Shown: positions 1 through 12,801, numbered from the stretch's first letter. The stretch: DNA of 64,000 nt from Paulinella micropora (GCA_009731375.1 BJOX01000328.1:276869-340868); one strand, 5' to 3'. The notes: generated by a model from the letters alone, not told the origin. Program-made: numbers and translations.

Positions 1-325
1 TATGTATGTATGTATGTATGTATGTATGTATGTATGTATGTATATATGCGTATGTGTATGTATGTATGCATGCATGTATGTATGTATGTATGTATGTATG
101 TATGTATGTATGTATGTATGTATGTATGTATGTATATGTATGTGTATGTATGTATGTATGTATGTATGTATGTATGTCTGTATGTATGTATGTGTATGTG
201 TATGTGTATGTGTATGTATGTATGTATGTATGTATGTATTTTTGCGTATGTGTATGTATGCATGCATGCATGCATGTATGTATGTATGTATGTATGTATG
301 TATGTATGTATGTATGTATTTATGA
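1..325. repeat. (TATG)n microsatellite
   Basis: Near-perfect TATG repeat with scattered CATG, TGTG and TCTG variants and two short 'tttgcgtatg'-type interruptions. It is open in all three forward frames only because the four-base unit contains no stop. Confidence 0.97.
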
Positions 326-864
<539 letters not shown>

Positions 865-895
865 GCTTGACATTGTCTTGCGGGACCTGAGTTCA

Positions 896-1029
896 TATAT
901 ACATACATACATACATACATACATACAGACAGACATACATACATACATACTTAATAATAATAATAATAAGATAATAATAACCATAACAAGAAGAACTAGG
1001 AGGACACCCACAACAATAGAAGCTTTCTT

Positions 1030-1061
<32 letters not shown>

Positions 1062-1062
1062 C

Positions 1063-1149
<87 letters not shown>

Positions 1150-1190
1150 ATCTATCTATACCTCCAAGTCCGGAGAGCGGTAGTCCGACT
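896..1190. repeat. (ATAC)n, (AAT)n and (CTAT)n arrays
   Basis: ATAC runs 898-950, that is, the TATG motif on the opposite strand from 434-863. AAT-rich sequence runs 951-985, unique sequence 986-1026, and CTAT 1027-1149. The end is a short unique patch (tccaagtccggagagcggta) leading into the minisatellite. Confidence 0.93.
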
Positions 1191-1699
1191 AGTGGAAAGC
1201 TATGCTGCTGGGGCCGTTGGTGGGGTAGCTGACGCTTGGCAAGGTTGTTCAAGGAATTCTAAGAGAAAATGGGGGAGGAGGAAGATGGAGATGCGGGGGT
1301 GGGGTATGACGCTTGGCAAGGCTGTTCAAGGAATTCTAAGAGAAATGGGAGAGGAGGAAGATGGAGATGCGGGGGTGGAGTAGCTGACGCTTGGCGAGGC
1401 TGTTCAGGGAGTTCTAAGAGAAAATGGGGGAGAATGGAAAGTTATGCTGCGGGGGGCGTTGGTGGGGTAGCTGACGCTTGGCAAGGCTGTTCAAGGAATT
1501 CTACGAGAAAATGGGGGAGGAGGAAGATGGAGATGCGGGGGTGGGGTCGCTGACGCTTGGCAAGGCTGTTCAGGGAGTTCTAAGAGAAAATGGGGGAGAA
1601 TGGAAAGCTATGCTGCGGGGGGCGTTGGTGGGGTAGCTGACGCTTGGCGAGGCTGTTCAAGGAATTCTAAGAGAAAAGGGGAAGAATGGAAAGCTATGC
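1190..1699. repeat. Minisatellite, ~77-86-bp units of two types
   Basis: Six units share a 3' half (gacgcttggcaaggctgttc, then aaggaattctaagagaaaatggggg). The conserved 'ggaattctaagag' falls near 1252, 1331, 1408, 1494, 1574 and 1659. Two alternative 5' halves occur: type A starts atggaaagctatgctgcggg, type B starts gaggaagatggagatgcggg. Order is A-B-B-A-B-A, then another A entering the gap. Stretches are open in + frames (GVADAW..CSRNSKRKWG), but unit lengths are not multiples of three and the frame shifts between units, so I do not call it coding. Confidence 0.88.
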
Positions 1700-2515
1700 N
1701 NNNNNNNNNNNNNNNNNNNNNNNNNNNNNNNNNNNNNNNNNNNNNNNNNNNNNNNNNNNNNNNNNNNNNNNNNNNNNNNNNNNNNNNNNNNNNNNNNNNN
1801 NNNNNNNNNNNNNNNNNNNNNNNNNNNNNNNNNNNNNNNNNNNNNNNNNNNNNNNNNNNNNNNNNNNNNNNNNNNNNNNNNNNNNNNNNNNNNNNNNNNN
1901 NNNNNNNNNNNNNNNNNNNNNNNNNNNNNNNNNNNNNNNNNNNNNNNNNNNNNNNNNNNNNNNNNNNNNNNNNNNNNNNNNNNNNNNNNNNNNNNNNNNN
2001 NNNNNNNNNNNNNNNNNNNNNNNNNNNNNNNNNNNNNNNNNNNNNNNNNNNNNNNNNNNNNNNNNNNNNNNNNNNNNNNNNNNNNNNNNNNNNNNNNNNN
2101 NNNNNNNNNNNNNNNNNNNNNNNNNNNNNNNNNNNNNNNNNNNNNNNNNNNNNNNNNNNNNNNNNNNNNNNNNNNNNNNNNNNNNNNNNNNNNNNNNNNN
2201 NNNNNNNNNNNNNNNNNNNNNNNNNNNNNNNNNNNNNNNNNNNNNNNNNNNNNNNNNNNNNNNNNNNNNNNNNNNNNNNNNNNNNNNNNNNNNNNNNNNN
2301 NNNNNNNNNNNNNNNNNNNNNNNNNNNNNNNNNNNNNNNNNNNNNNNNNNNNNNNNNNNNNNNNNNNNNNNNNNNNNNNNNNNNNNNNNNNNNNNNNNNN
2401 NNNNNNNNNNNNNNNNNNNNNNNNNNNNNNNNNNNNNNNNNNNNNNNNNNNNNNNNNNNNNNNNNNNNNNNNNNNNNNNNNNNNNNNNNNNNNNNNNNNN
2501 NNNNNNNNNNNNNNN

Positions 2516-2548
2516 GAAGAAGAAGAAGAAGGAGAAGAAGAAGAAGAA

Positions 2549-2579
<31 letters not shown>

Positions 2580-3190
2580 GAGAAGAAGAAGAAGAAGGAG
2601 GAGGAGGAGGAGAAGAAGAAGAAGAAGAAGAAGGAGGAGGAGGAGGAGGAGGAGAAGAAGAAGAAGAAGAAGAAGAAGAAGAAGAAAAAGGAAGAAGGAA
2701 GAAGGAAGAAAGAAGAAGAAGAAGAAGAAGAAGAAGGAGAAGAAGAAGAAGAAAAGGAAGAAGGAAGAAGGAAGAAAGAAGAAGAAGAAGAAGAAGAAGG
2801 AGAACGAGGAGGAGGAGGAGGAAGAGGAGGAGGAGAAGAAGAAGAAGAAGAAGAAGAAGAAGAAGAAGGAAGAAGGAAGAAGGAAGAAAGAAGAAAGAAG
2901 AAGAAGAAGAAGAAGAAGAAGAAGAAGAAGAAAAAGAAGAAGAAGAAGACGAAGAAGACGAAGAAGACGAAGAAGACGAAGAAGACGAAGAAGACGAAGA
3001 AGAAGAAGAAGAAGAAGAAGAAGAAGAAGAAGAAAGAAGAAAAAAGAAAGAAAGAAGAAAGAAGAAAGAAGAAAGAAGAAAGAAGAAAGAAGAAAGAAGA
3101 AGAAAGAAGAAGAAAGAAGAAGAAAGAAGAAGAAAGAAGAAGAAGAAGAAGAAGAAGAAGAAGAGGGAAGAAGAGGGAAGAAGAGGGAAG

Positions 3191-3222
<32 letters not shown>

Positions 3223-3423
3223 GAAGAAGGAAGAAGGAAGAAGGAAGAAGGAAGAAGGAAGAAGAAGAAGGAAGAAGAAGAAAAAGAAGAAGAAGAAGAA
3301 AGAAGAAAGAATAAAGAATAAAGAAGAAAGAAGAAGAAAGAAGAAAGAAGAAGAAGAAGAAGAAGAAGAAGAAGAAGAAGAAGAACAACAACAACAACAA
3401 CAACAACAACAACCACCACCACC
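2516..3423. repeat. (GAA)n trinucleotide array with (CAA)n/(CCA)n tail
   Basis: Purine-only strand of about 870 bp built from GAA with GGA, GAAA, GAAGGAA and GAC variants, preceded by an 816-bp gap. It ends with CAA then CCA at 3385-3423. Long open frames on both strands (poly-K/E/R, poly-L/S/F) are composition artefacts. Polypurine tracts of this length can form triplex DNA. Confidence 0.96.
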
Positions 3424-3435
3424 CAAGCACGAATA

Positions 3436-3480
<45 letters not shown>

Positions 3481-3509
3481 CCCAAGCAGAATGCTACTTA
3501 CCTGGAATA

Positions 3510-3596
<87 letters not shown>

Positions 3597-3649
3597 TATA
3601 CATATATACCCAAGCAGAATGCTACTTACCTGGAATAACATTTATATAT

Positions 3650-3691
<42 letters not shown>

Positions 3692-3692
3692 C
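3421..3692. repeat. (CA)n/(AT)n array with three cassette copies
   Basis: Cassette 'acccaagcagaatgctactt' + acctggaataacac occurs at 3480-3510 and 3608-3640. A third copy at 3421-3440 reads 'acccaagcacgaataacac', i.e. the same sequence with an internal deletion. Each copy leads into (CA)n then (TA)n, so the unit is cassette-CA-TA. Confidence 0.85.
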
Positions 3693-3718
3693 ATCCCCGT
3701 GACTTGCGCCACCCCACC

Positions 3719-3780
<62 letters not shown>

Positions 3781-3798
3781 GTCGCTGCTTGTTGCTGC

Positions 3799-3858
<60 letters not shown>

Positions 3859-4007
3859 CGTCGTCGTCCGTTTATCCCTACCTACCTACCTACCTACCTA
3901 CCTACCTACCTGTCTGTCTGTCTGTCTGCCTGTCTATCCATCCATCCATCCATCCATCCATCCATCCATCCATCCACCTATCTATCTATCTATCTTTCTA
4001 TCTATGT
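3693..4007. repeat. (TC)n, (GTT)n, (CTAC)n, (CTGT)n, (CATC)n, (CTAT)n run
   Basis: After a unique patch at 3693-3720, TC runs 3721-3778, GTT about 3790-3868, then CTAC, CTGT, CATC and CTAT follow directly. The later blocks differ from each other by single-base changes in a CTAT-like unit. Confidence 0.95.
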
Positions 4008-4099
4008 AGTTTCACCTGAAAAAACACGTTCCCCATGAAGTGTGCTGCTCTCCCTATACTTTCAGAAAATGACGGTCCTATATACATACATACATACAT
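4008..4099. other. Short unique sequence with no recognisable gene
   Basis: About 70 bp of complex sequence (tttcacctgaaaaaacacgt and following) then ATAC repeats abutting the palindromic element. No frame of interest. Confidence 0.6.
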
Positions 4100-4305
4100 G
4101 AGAAGTTCCTATTTCTTAAGTACAACGAGCAATGACTTCAAGCGCTTTGCTCTCAGTCAGTGCATTTACAACCTGTGTTATGGCTCATTAGAAAGCTCTC
4201 CTCATCTTTGAAGTGAGCTACTACACAAGCCGCAAAGATCAGAACCGGCTGAGAACGAAACGTTTGAAGTCATTGCTCATTGTGGTTAAGTGCAAGGAAC
4301 TTCTC
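4100..4305 (+). mobile_element. Palindromic MITE-like element, copy 1
   Basis: Starts gagaagttcc and ends ggaacttctc. The two ~100-bp arms pair along their whole length (left ...tgacttcaagcgctttgctctcag, right ...ctgagaacgaaacgtttgaagtca). It is 206 bp, about 7 bp shorter than the other full copies, with the loss near the apex (aaagctctcctcatctttgaagtgagc). It sits inside an ATAC array on both sides, so any target duplication cannot be read. It has no coding capacity and would be a non-autonomous element. Confidence 0.85.
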
Positions 4306-4414
4306 ATACATACATACATACATACATACATACATACATACATACATACATAACATACATACATAATCTCTGAAAACGCGGGACTGCCACAAGTCAGACA
4401 GGTTGGTTGATTGA

Positions 4415-4449
<35 letters not shown>

Positions 4450-4493
4450 GTTTCTTTCTTTCTTTCTTTCTTTCTTCCTTCCTTCCTTCCTTC

Positions 4494-4529
<36 letters not shown>

Positions 4530-4559
4530 TTATTCGCACCTTGGCAACACAGGTATATG
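4306..4559. repeat. (ATAC)n, (AT)n, (TTTC)n/(TTCC)n arrays
   Basis: ATAC 4306-4365, a unique patch 4366-4414 (ctctgaaaacgcgggactgc), AT 4414-4450, TTTC/TTCC 4451-4528, and a short unique patch (attcgcaccttggcaacaca) to 4555. Confidence 0.93.
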
Positions 4560-4669
4560 ATTGATTGATTGATTGATTGATTGGTTGGTTGGTTGGTTGA
4601 TTGATCGATTGATTGATTGATTGATTGATTGGTTGGTTGGTTGGTTGATTGATTGCTCGATTGATTCAT

Positions 4670-4701
<32 letters not shown>

Positions 4702-4821
4702 CGATCGATCGATTGATTGATTGATTGATAGATTGATTGATCGATTGATTGATTGATTGGTTGGTTGGTTGATTGATTGATTGATTGATCGATCGATTGA
4801 TTGATTGATTGATTGATTGAT

Positions 4822-4854
<33 letters not shown>

Positions 4855-4922
4855 AATTGATTGATTGATTGATTGATTGATCGATTGATTGATTGATTGA
4901 TTGATCGATCGATCGATTGATC

Positions 4923-4955
<33 letters not shown>

Positions 4956-5136
4956 GTTGGTTGGTTGGTTCACTGATTGATCAATCGATCGATCGATCGA
5001 TCGATCGATTGATTGATTGATTGATTGATTGCTCGATTGATTCATCGATTGATTGATTGATTGATTGATTTGATTGATTGATTGATTGATCGATCGATCG
5101 ATTGATCGATCGATCGATCGATTAATTGATCGATTA

Positions 5137-5167
<31 letters not shown>

Positions 5168-5257
5168 ATTGATTGATCGATTGATCGATCGATCGATTGA
5201 TCGATTGATTGATTGATTGGTTGGTTGGTTGATTGGTTGATCGATCGATCGATCGAT

Positions 5258-5294
<37 letters not shown>

Positions 5295-5453
5295 AATTGA
5301 TTAATTGATTGATTGATTGATTGATTGGTTGGTTGGTTGGTTGGTTGATTGATTGATTGATCAAGCGAGCGATCGATCGATCGATCGATTGATTGATTCA
5401 TTGATTGATTGATCGATTGATTGATTGATTAATTGATTGATTGATTGATTGAT

Positions 5454-5485
<32 letters not shown>

Positions 5486-5533
5486 CGATTGATTGATTGA
5501 TTGATTGATCGATTGATTGATTGATCGATCGAT

Positions 5534-5575
<42 letters not shown>

Positions 5576-5706
5576 GTTGGTTGGTTGGTTGATTGATTGA
5601 TCAATCGATCGATCGATCGATCGATTGATTGATTGATTGATTGATTGATTGCTCGATTGATTGATTGATTGATTGATTGATTGCGGTCCGATCGATCGAT
5701 CGATTA

Positions 5707-5740
<34 letters not shown>

Positions 5741-5800
5741 CGATTGATCGATTGATCGATTGATTGATTGATTGGTTGGTTGGTTGATTGATTGATCGAT

Positions 5801-5832
<32 letters not shown>

Positions 5833-5850
5833 CGATTGATCGATTGATTA

Positions 5851-5882
<32 letters not shown>

Positions 5883-5984
5883 GTTGATTGATTCGTTGGT
5901 TGGTTGGTTGACTGATTGATTGATCAAGCGAGCGATCGATCGATCGATTGATTGATTGATTGATTGATTGATCGATTGATTCAT

Positions 5985-6024
<40 letters not shown>

Positions 6025-6146
6025 CGATCGATCGATCGATCCCTTAATTGATTGAGTGATTGATTGATTGATCGATCGATTGCTTGCTTGCTTGCTTGAT
6101 CGATCGATCGATTGATTGATTGATTGATTCATTCATTCATTCATCG
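4560..6146. repeat. (ATTG)n array, ~1.6 kb
   Basis: TTGA/ATTG tetranucleotide with patterned TTGG and TCGA blocks and rare TTCA, TTAA and CAAG variants. TTGG runs recur every few hundred bases (4583, 4630, 4758, 4950, 5218, 5328, 5570, 5770, 5895), showing higher-order duplication. The minus strand is open (SINQ repeats) only because AATC has no stop. The same motif appears on the other strand at 8719-9292. Confidence 0.97.
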
Positions 6147-6295
6147 CAACGTATGAGACATAGCGGGAGGAAAACATCAAAACATTATCAAACATATACA
6201 TATAAGAGATACGAGGATAAAAATTAAACAACAATGTAAACAACAACGTAGGAAGATAGCAGGATGAAAAATTAAGACACTAGCAGACAAAACGG

Positions 6296-6297
<2 letters not shown>
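6147..6297. other. Unique spacer, no gene seen
   Basis: About 150 bp of A-rich complex sequence between the ATTG array and the GA/AT array. It contains two similar pieces (cgtatgagacatagcgggag...aaaa and cgtaggaagatagcaggatg...aaaa), suggesting an internal duplication. No recognisable product. Confidence 0.55.
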
Positions 6298-6332
<35 letters not shown>

Positions 6333-6361
6333 GCGAGCAAAAATATTGTATATATATATAC

Positions 6362-6408
<47 letters not shown>

Positions 6409-6439
6409 CACACACAAACACACACAGACACACACACAT

Positions 6440-6494
<55 letters not shown>

Positions 6495-6497
6495 CGT

Positions 6498-6535
<38 letters not shown>

Positions 6536-6598
6536 AAGAGAGAGAGAGAAGAGAAAGAACGAAAGAAAGAGAGAGAGAAAGAGAGCGAGAGAGAGAGA

Positions 6599-6642
<44 letters not shown>

Positions 6643-6657
6643 TATATATATATGTAC

Positions 6658-6738
<81 letters not shown>

Positions 6739-6815
6739 CGCGAGGACAAATATTGTATATATATATATATATATATAAATGGGGAAATTTCCGTGATATC
6801 ACCGTGAGAGAGAGC

Positions 6816-6880
<65 letters not shown>

Positions 6881-6909
6881 TATATATATATATACATATA
6901 TATATATAC

Positions 6910-6983
<74 letters not shown>

Positions 6984-7025
6984 ATAAATTNNNNNNNNNN
7001 CCGTGATATCACCGCGCGCGCGCAA

Positions 7026-7070
<45 letters not shown>

Positions 7071-7122
7071 AGAGAGAGAGATAGAGAGAGGAGAGAGAGA
7101 GAGAGACGCGAGGACAAATATT

Positions 7123-7179
<57 letters not shown>

Positions 7180-7240
7180 GGAAAATTTCCGTGATATCAC
7201 CGCGAGAAAAAAAAAAAATATATATATATATATGGAGAGA
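6298..7240. repeat. Compound repeat (GA)n - cassette - (TA)n - cassette
   Basis: About 370-400-bp units: (GA)n, 'cgcgaggacaaatattgta', (TA)n/(CA)n, then 'ggggaaatttccgtgatatc' + accgtgag, and back to (GA)n. The first cassette is at 6331, 6738 and 7106. The second is near 6490 (shortened), 6780, 7001 and 7180. The second cassette is self-complementary at its core (ggaaatttcc, gatatc). Confidence 0.85.
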
Positions 7241-7261
7241 GAGAGAGAGAGAGAGATAGAT

Positions 7262-7317
<56 letters not shown>

Positions 7318-7441
7318 GGATAGATGGATAGATGGATAGATAGATAGATAGATAGATAGATATATTGATAGATAGATATATAGATGGATGGATAGATAGA
7401 TAGATAGATAGACAGATAGATAGATAGATAGATAGATAGAC

Positions 7442-7473
<32 letters not shown>

Positions 7474-7550
7474 CGATAGATAGATAGATAGATGGATAGA
7501 TGGATAGATAGATAGATGGATAGATAGATAGATGGATAGATAGATAGATG

Positions 7551-7593
<43 letters not shown>

Positions 7594-7597
7594 GGAT
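7241..7597. repeat. (GATA)n array
   Basis: GATA with GGAT and GACA variants, running directly into the retrotransposon 3'-end fragment at 7598. On the minus strand this array is the (ATCT)n tail of that fragment. Confidence 0.96.
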
Positions 7598-7699
7598 GAG
7601 ATGTCGCAAAGGAATGTAGTCCTTGCAAAGGAACGCAGTTTCACATCAAACAATAATTTGTGTACTGTGCATGTGTCCGGGATGGGAATCACGGGTAGA
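7598..7699 (-). mobile_element. Non-LTR retrotransposon 3' end, copy C1
   Basis: On the minus strand it reads ...tacccgtgattcccatcccg ... gcaaggactacattcctttg cgacatctc and then (ATCT)n. The same sequence lies downstream of the ORF2 C-terminus at 59306-59942, which identifies it as 3' UTR. Further copies are at 32856-32925, 40211-40339 and 61963-62020. Truncated by the gap on its 5' side. Confidence 0.7.
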
Positions 7700-7824
7700 N
7701 NNNNNNNNNNNNNNNNNNNNNNNNNNNNNNNNNNNNNNNNNNNNNNNNNNNNNNNNNNNNNNNNNNNNNNNNNNNNNNNNNNNNNNNNNNNNNNNNNNNN
7801 NNNNNNNNNNNNNNNNNNNNNNNN

Positions 7825-8357
7825 TCTGTTTGGAGCCGGATTACGTGGCGGTTTTTTCGCTCATGAGTTTGTTCTTGTGTTTTTGTTACCCGTTGTGATA
7901 TGAAGTCGTAGAGATATCTTTCAAATTTCGCTACTGCTTCGTCACATGACAGGCATTTGATGAGAGAGGAGGGGAGGATGAGAGGGAGTGCGGATTGGAG
8001 TTCTTCTTCAATGCCTTTCCATTCGCTTGGTGTTGATGGCAATACCAGGCGTTTTCTTCTTTCGGTTGGTTCTTTCGGGGCACTTCTTGTCCGATGGACG
8101 AAATGGGAGTATGTCTCGGCGTCAACACAGTGGGTGGAATCCAGGTTGATAATGCCGGGTTGCGACTTGTAGTCCGGATGGACGTGCGCTTTTGGGCTCT
8201 TCTTTTCGAGGAGGCCCGAAAGGTCTTCGTAAGGGTGAACATGAGCAAAATCTTCTCCAGGGGGTTCAGGCGGTGCAGAGCACGCACTGGGAGGGTGACG
8301 GCGGCCACTCCGGAGGGAATAGCGGTGCGTCGGTAGGTTTTCGCATGTAGTTTTTGT
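7825..8357 (-). pseudogene. Probable non-LTR retrotransposon ORF2 fragment (internal linker region)
   Basis: One frame is open on the minus strand for about 175 codons, from a stop at the GATA junction (~8358) to the gap. No start codon is assigned; it is a fragment. Visible features are YSLRSG near the N-end, then a segment with RLVLPSTPSEWKGIEEEL and KFERYLYDFISQRV, followed by a basic stretch. The W..IE..L...L and later YLYDF pattern resembles the linker between endonuclease and reverse transcriptase in animal LINE-type ORF2 proteins. This is family-pattern recognition, not an alignment. On the minus strand it is followed, across a 125-N gap, by the 3'-end repeat C1, so gap and deletion together hide the RT core. 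Alternative: an unrelated unique ORF captured between arrays. Confidence 0.5.
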
Positions 8358-8396
8358 AACTTAGATAGATAGATATATAGATAGATAGATAGATAT

Positions 8397-8450
<54 letters not shown>

Positions 8451-8540
8451 CGATAGATCGATGGATAGATAGATAGATAGATAGATAGATAGGGAAATCG
8501 ACCGGGAGATTGTGTTGGCGCGGTAGTTTGGGTTGAGGTC

Positions 8541-8595
<55 letters not shown>

Positions 8596-8625
8596 CAGAT
8601 AGATAGATAGATAAATAGATAGATA
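8358..8625. repeat. (GATA)n arrays with cassette copy
   Basis: GATA 8362-8490 and about 8543-8625. Between them a cassette at 8491-8540 (gggaaatcgaccgggagatt, gtgttggcgcggtagtttgg...) is a near copy of the left half of the core at 8626-8719. Confidence 0.9.
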
Positions 8626-8718
8626 GGGAGATTGACCGGGAGATTGTGTTGGCGCGGTGGTTTGGGTCGAGGGAGGGGGGGAAGGATTGTGGGCATGAGA
8701 CAAAGATCCCGCCTGCTA

Positions 8719-8719
<1 letters not shown>
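8626..8719. other. Uninterrupted core between GATA and AATC arrays
   Basis: A 94-bp unique sequence. Its left half (gggagattgaccgggagatt, gtgttggcgcggt) is repeated at 8491-8540 within GATA. Its right half (gattgtgggcatgagacaaa, gatcccgcctgcta) is repeated at 9291-9335 and 10153-10190. No ORF of note. Confidence 0.75.
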
Positions 8720-8762
<43 letters not shown>

Positions 8763-8873
8763 CATCAATCAATCAATCAATCGATCGATCAATCGATCGA
8801 TCAATCGAATCGATCGATCGATCGAATCGATCGATCGATCGATCGATCGATCGATCAATCAATCCATCAATCC

Positions 8874-8913
<40 letters not shown>

Positions 8914-8936
8914 ATCGATCAGTCAATCAATCAATC

Positions 8937-8979
<43 letters not shown>

Positions 8980-8980
8980 G

Positions 8981-9031
<51 letters not shown>

Positions 9032-9115
9032 ATCGATCAATCAATCAATCAATCAATCAATCAAATCAATAAATCAATCAATCAATCAATCGATCGATCA
9101 ATCAATCAATCAATC

Positions 9116-9170
<55 letters not shown>

Positions 9171-9213
9171 ATCAATCGATCAATCAATCTATCAATCAAC
9201 CAATAAGTCAATG

Positions 9214-9292
<79 letters not shown>
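8719..9292. repeat. (AATC)n array
   Basis: AATC with TCGA blocks, the reverse complement of the ATTG array at 4560-6146. An 'aatctcaatc' interruption recurs at about 8936, 9114 and 9261, marking internal duplications. Confidence 0.96.
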
Positions 9293-9844
<552 letters not shown>

Positions 9845-9854
9845 NNNNNNNNNN

Positions 9855-9939
9855 GCGCCCACTAAATCAGTCATCGGATGGACGCATGAATGAATGAATC
9901 GATGAAATTATGAATTTATGAATGAATCAATGATTCAAT
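9855..9939. repeat. Cassette remnant and degenerate (GAAT)n
   Basis: Reads actaaatcagtcatcggatg then gacgcatgaatgaatgaatc. A related piece follows the palindromic element at 10165-10215 (cttaatcagtccttggatga), so the element sits between two related cassette pieces. Confidence 0.7.
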
Positions 9940-10152
9940 GAGAAGTTCGTAGTTCTTAAGTACAACGAACAATGACTTCAAGCGCTTTGATCTCAGCCAG
10001 TATTTGCATCTACAACCTGTGTTATGGCTCATTAGAAAGCTCTTGATGAGAGCTTTCAAATGAGCCACTACACAAGCCGCAAAGATCAGAACCGGCTGAG
10101 AACGAAACGTTTGAAGTCATTGCTCATTGTGGTTAAGTATAAGGAACTTCTC
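9940..10152 (+). mobile_element. Palindromic MITE-like element, copy 2 (213 bp)
   Basis: Full-length copy, gagaagttcg...ggaacttctc, with arms pairing end to end and an apex around gaaagctcttgatgagagct. It is nearly identical to the copies at 34580 and 36166. Flanks (tcaat left, atgaga right) show no clear target duplication. Confidence 0.88.
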
Positions 10153-10574
10153 ATGAGACAACGATTTCGCCTGCTTAATCAGTCCTTGGATGAATTCATG
10201 AATCAGGGAATGAATGAATGGATGAATGAATGAATGAATGAACCAATTAATGGATCGATGAATCAATTGATCAATTAATCCATGAATCAATCAATCAATC
10301 GATGGATCAATGAATCAATGAATCAATGAATCAATGAATCAATGAATCAATGAATTTATGAATCAACCAGCCAACCAATCAATGAATCAATAAATCAATA
10401 AATCAATAAATCAATAAATCAACCAATCAACCAATCAACCAATCAAGCAATCAAGCAATCAAGCAATCAACCAGTCAATCAGTCAATCAGTCAATCAGAC
10501 AACCAGACAACCAGTCAATCCGTCAACCAGTCAATCAGTCAATCAGTCAATCAGTCAATCAGTCAACGGCGAAA
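10153..10574. repeat. Cassette remnant and degenerate (GAAT)n/(CAAT)n/(CAAC)n array
   Basis: After the cassette (catgagacaacgatttcgcc, tgcttaatcagtcc) the sequence is AATC/AATG-like 4-mers that drift into 8-mers such as (aatcaatg)n, (aatcaata)n, (aatcaacc)n and (aatcagtc)n. The 8-bp periodicity shows amplification of mutated pairs of 4-mers. Confidence 0.88.
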
Positions 10575-11029
10575 NNNNNNNNNNNNNNNNNNNNNNNNNN
10601 NNNNNNNNNNNNNNNNNNNNNNNNNNNNNNNNNNNNNNNNNNNNNNNNNNNNNNNNNNNNNNNNNNNNNNNNNNNNNNNNNNNNNNNNNNNNNNNNNNNN
10701 NNNNNNNNNNNNNNNNNNNNNNNNNNNNNNNNNNNNNNNNNNNNNNNNNNNNNNNNNNNNNNNNNNNNNNNNNNNNNNNNNNNNNNNNNNNNNNNNNNNN
10801 NNNNNNNNNNNNNNNNNNNNNNNNNNNNNNNNNNNNNNNNNNNNNNNNNNNNNNNNNNNNNNNNNNNNNNNNNNNNNNNNNNNNNNNNNNNNNNNNNNNN
10901 NNNNNNNNNNNNNNNNNNNNNNNNNNNNNNNNNNNNNNNNNNNNNNNNNNNNNNNNNNNNNNNNNNNNNNNNNNNNNNNNNNNNNNNNNNNNNNNNNNNN
11001 NNNNNNNNNNNNNNNNNNNNNNNNNNNNN

Positions 11030-11300
11030 AAGACACTATGTATGTATATACACATTGATAGATAGCTGGTTGACCCTTTGGTGTAGGTAGGGCCAGGGGG
11101 AAAGTGAGGGAGGACGGGGGGAGGCACCCCCGCTAGATAGACTTCGGGACAACGCCTGGCGGAGAGATAGGTAGATAGATAGATATATGGATGGATGGAT
11201 GGATAGGTAGGTAGGTAGGTAGGTAGGTAGGTAGATAGATAGATAGATGGATAGGCTGACCCCTGTTAGATAGACTACAGGACAAGGCCTGGTAGGTAGG

Positions 11301-11349
<49 letters not shown>

Positions 11350-11396
11350 GGATGGTTGGATGGATGGATGGATGGATGGATAGGTAGGTAGGTAGG

Positions 11397-11431
<35 letters not shown>

Positions 11432-11703
11432 GCTGACCCTTGCTAGATAGACTACGGGACAACGCCTGGTAGATAGATAGATAGATAGATGGATAGATAG
11501 GTAGATATATATATGGATGGATGGATGGATGGATGGATAGATAGATGGATAGATAGGTAGGTAGGTATGTAGGTAGGTAGGTAGGTAGATAGATAGATAG
11601 ATAGATAGATAGATATATAGATAGATAGATAGGTAGATAGATAGATAGATAGATAGATGGATAGATAGATAGATAGATAGATATAATGACGGATGGATGG
11701 ATG

Positions 11704-11737
<34 letters not shown>

Positions 11738-11809
11738 GATAGATAGATAGATAGAGATAGATAGATAGATAGATAGACGGATAGATAGATAGATAGATAG
11801 ATAGATAGA

Positions 11810-11865
<56 letters not shown>

Positions 11866-11930
11866 GCTGACCTGCATGAATGGCAATTGCGATTGGAGAG
11901 AGGAGAGTGCTGGGGAGGTAGAGGGGAGGG

Positions 11931-11965
<35 letters not shown>

Positions 11966-11992
11966 GATAATGATAGATAGATAGATAGATAT

Positions 11993-12025
<33 letters not shown>

Positions 12026-12117
12026 CGGGTAGATAGATAGATAGATAGATAGGCTGACCTGCATGAATGGCAATTGCGATTGGAGAGAGGAGAGTGATGG
12101 GGAGGTAGTGGGGGGAG
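11030..12117. repeat. (GATA)n higher-order array with two cassette families
   Basis: Family 1 (ctagatagactacgggacaa + cgcctggtag, preceded by gctgacccytg) is at about 11122-11160, 11252-11290 and 11431-11470. Family 2 (ctgacctgcatgaatggcaa + ttgcgattggagagaggaga) is at about 11867-11932 and 12052-12117. Spacers are GATA, GGTA and GGAT. A unique stretch at 11030-11125 opens the block. Confidence 0.88.
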
Positions 12118-12545
12118 GTGGAGGAGGAGGAGGAGGAGGTGGCGGTGCAGCCCCTAATATGTGTGTGTGTATGTATGTATGTATGTATGTATGTATGTAT
12201 GTATGTTATAGGTAGTGGAAGGAGGNNNNNNNNNNNNNNNNNNNNNNNNNNNNNNNNNNNNNNNNNNNNNNNNNNNNNNNNNNNNGGAGGGGGAGGAGGA
12301 GGAGGAGGAGGTGCGGCCCCTAATATGTATGTATGTATGTATGTATGTAATGTATGTAATGTATGTAATGTATGTTATGTATGTATGTATGTATATATGT
12401 ATGTATGTATGTTATGTATGTATGTTATGTATGTATGTATGTATGCATGTTATGTATGTATGTTATGTATGTATGTTATGTATGTATGTTATGTATGCTC
12501 TGTATGTAGTATGTAATGCATGTCATGTATGTTATAGGTAGTAGC
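12118..12545. repeat. (GGA)n + (TATG)n duplicated unit
   Basis: Unit: GGA-rich run, 'gcagcccctaatatg' or 'gcggcccctaatatg', TATG array with TAATG/TTATG variants, then 'ttataggtagtgg(a)ag' or 'ttataggtagtagcgggag'. Copies at 12118-12225 and 12286-12553 are separated by a 60-N gap. Confidence 0.87.
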
Positions 12546-12551
12546 GGGAGG

Positions 12552-12590
<39 letters not shown>

Positions 12591-12724
12591 GTAGATAGAT
12601 ATATAGGTATATAGGTAGGAGGAGGTCATGTATGTTATAGGTAGATAGATAGATAGATATATAGGAGGAGATAGGAGGAGGAAGATCTATCTATTTATCC
12701 GGAGATCCAAAAAAATCATAACAG

Positions 12725-12801
<77 letters not shown>

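Noticed and set aside
1600-3321. Poly-K/E/R and poly-L/F/S ORFs of over 500 aa
   Set aside because: GAA array plus translated N; open on both strands and in several frames.
4560-6132. Minus-strand NQSINQSI proteins
   Set aside because: AATC repeats contain no stop codon in any phase; frames change between adjacent ORFs with array indels.
7009-7692. SIYLSIYL 'membrane' proteins here and at 30-33, 42-45 and 57-63 kb
   Set aside because: ATCT/CTAT microsatellite read through; hydrophobicity is an accident of the codons.
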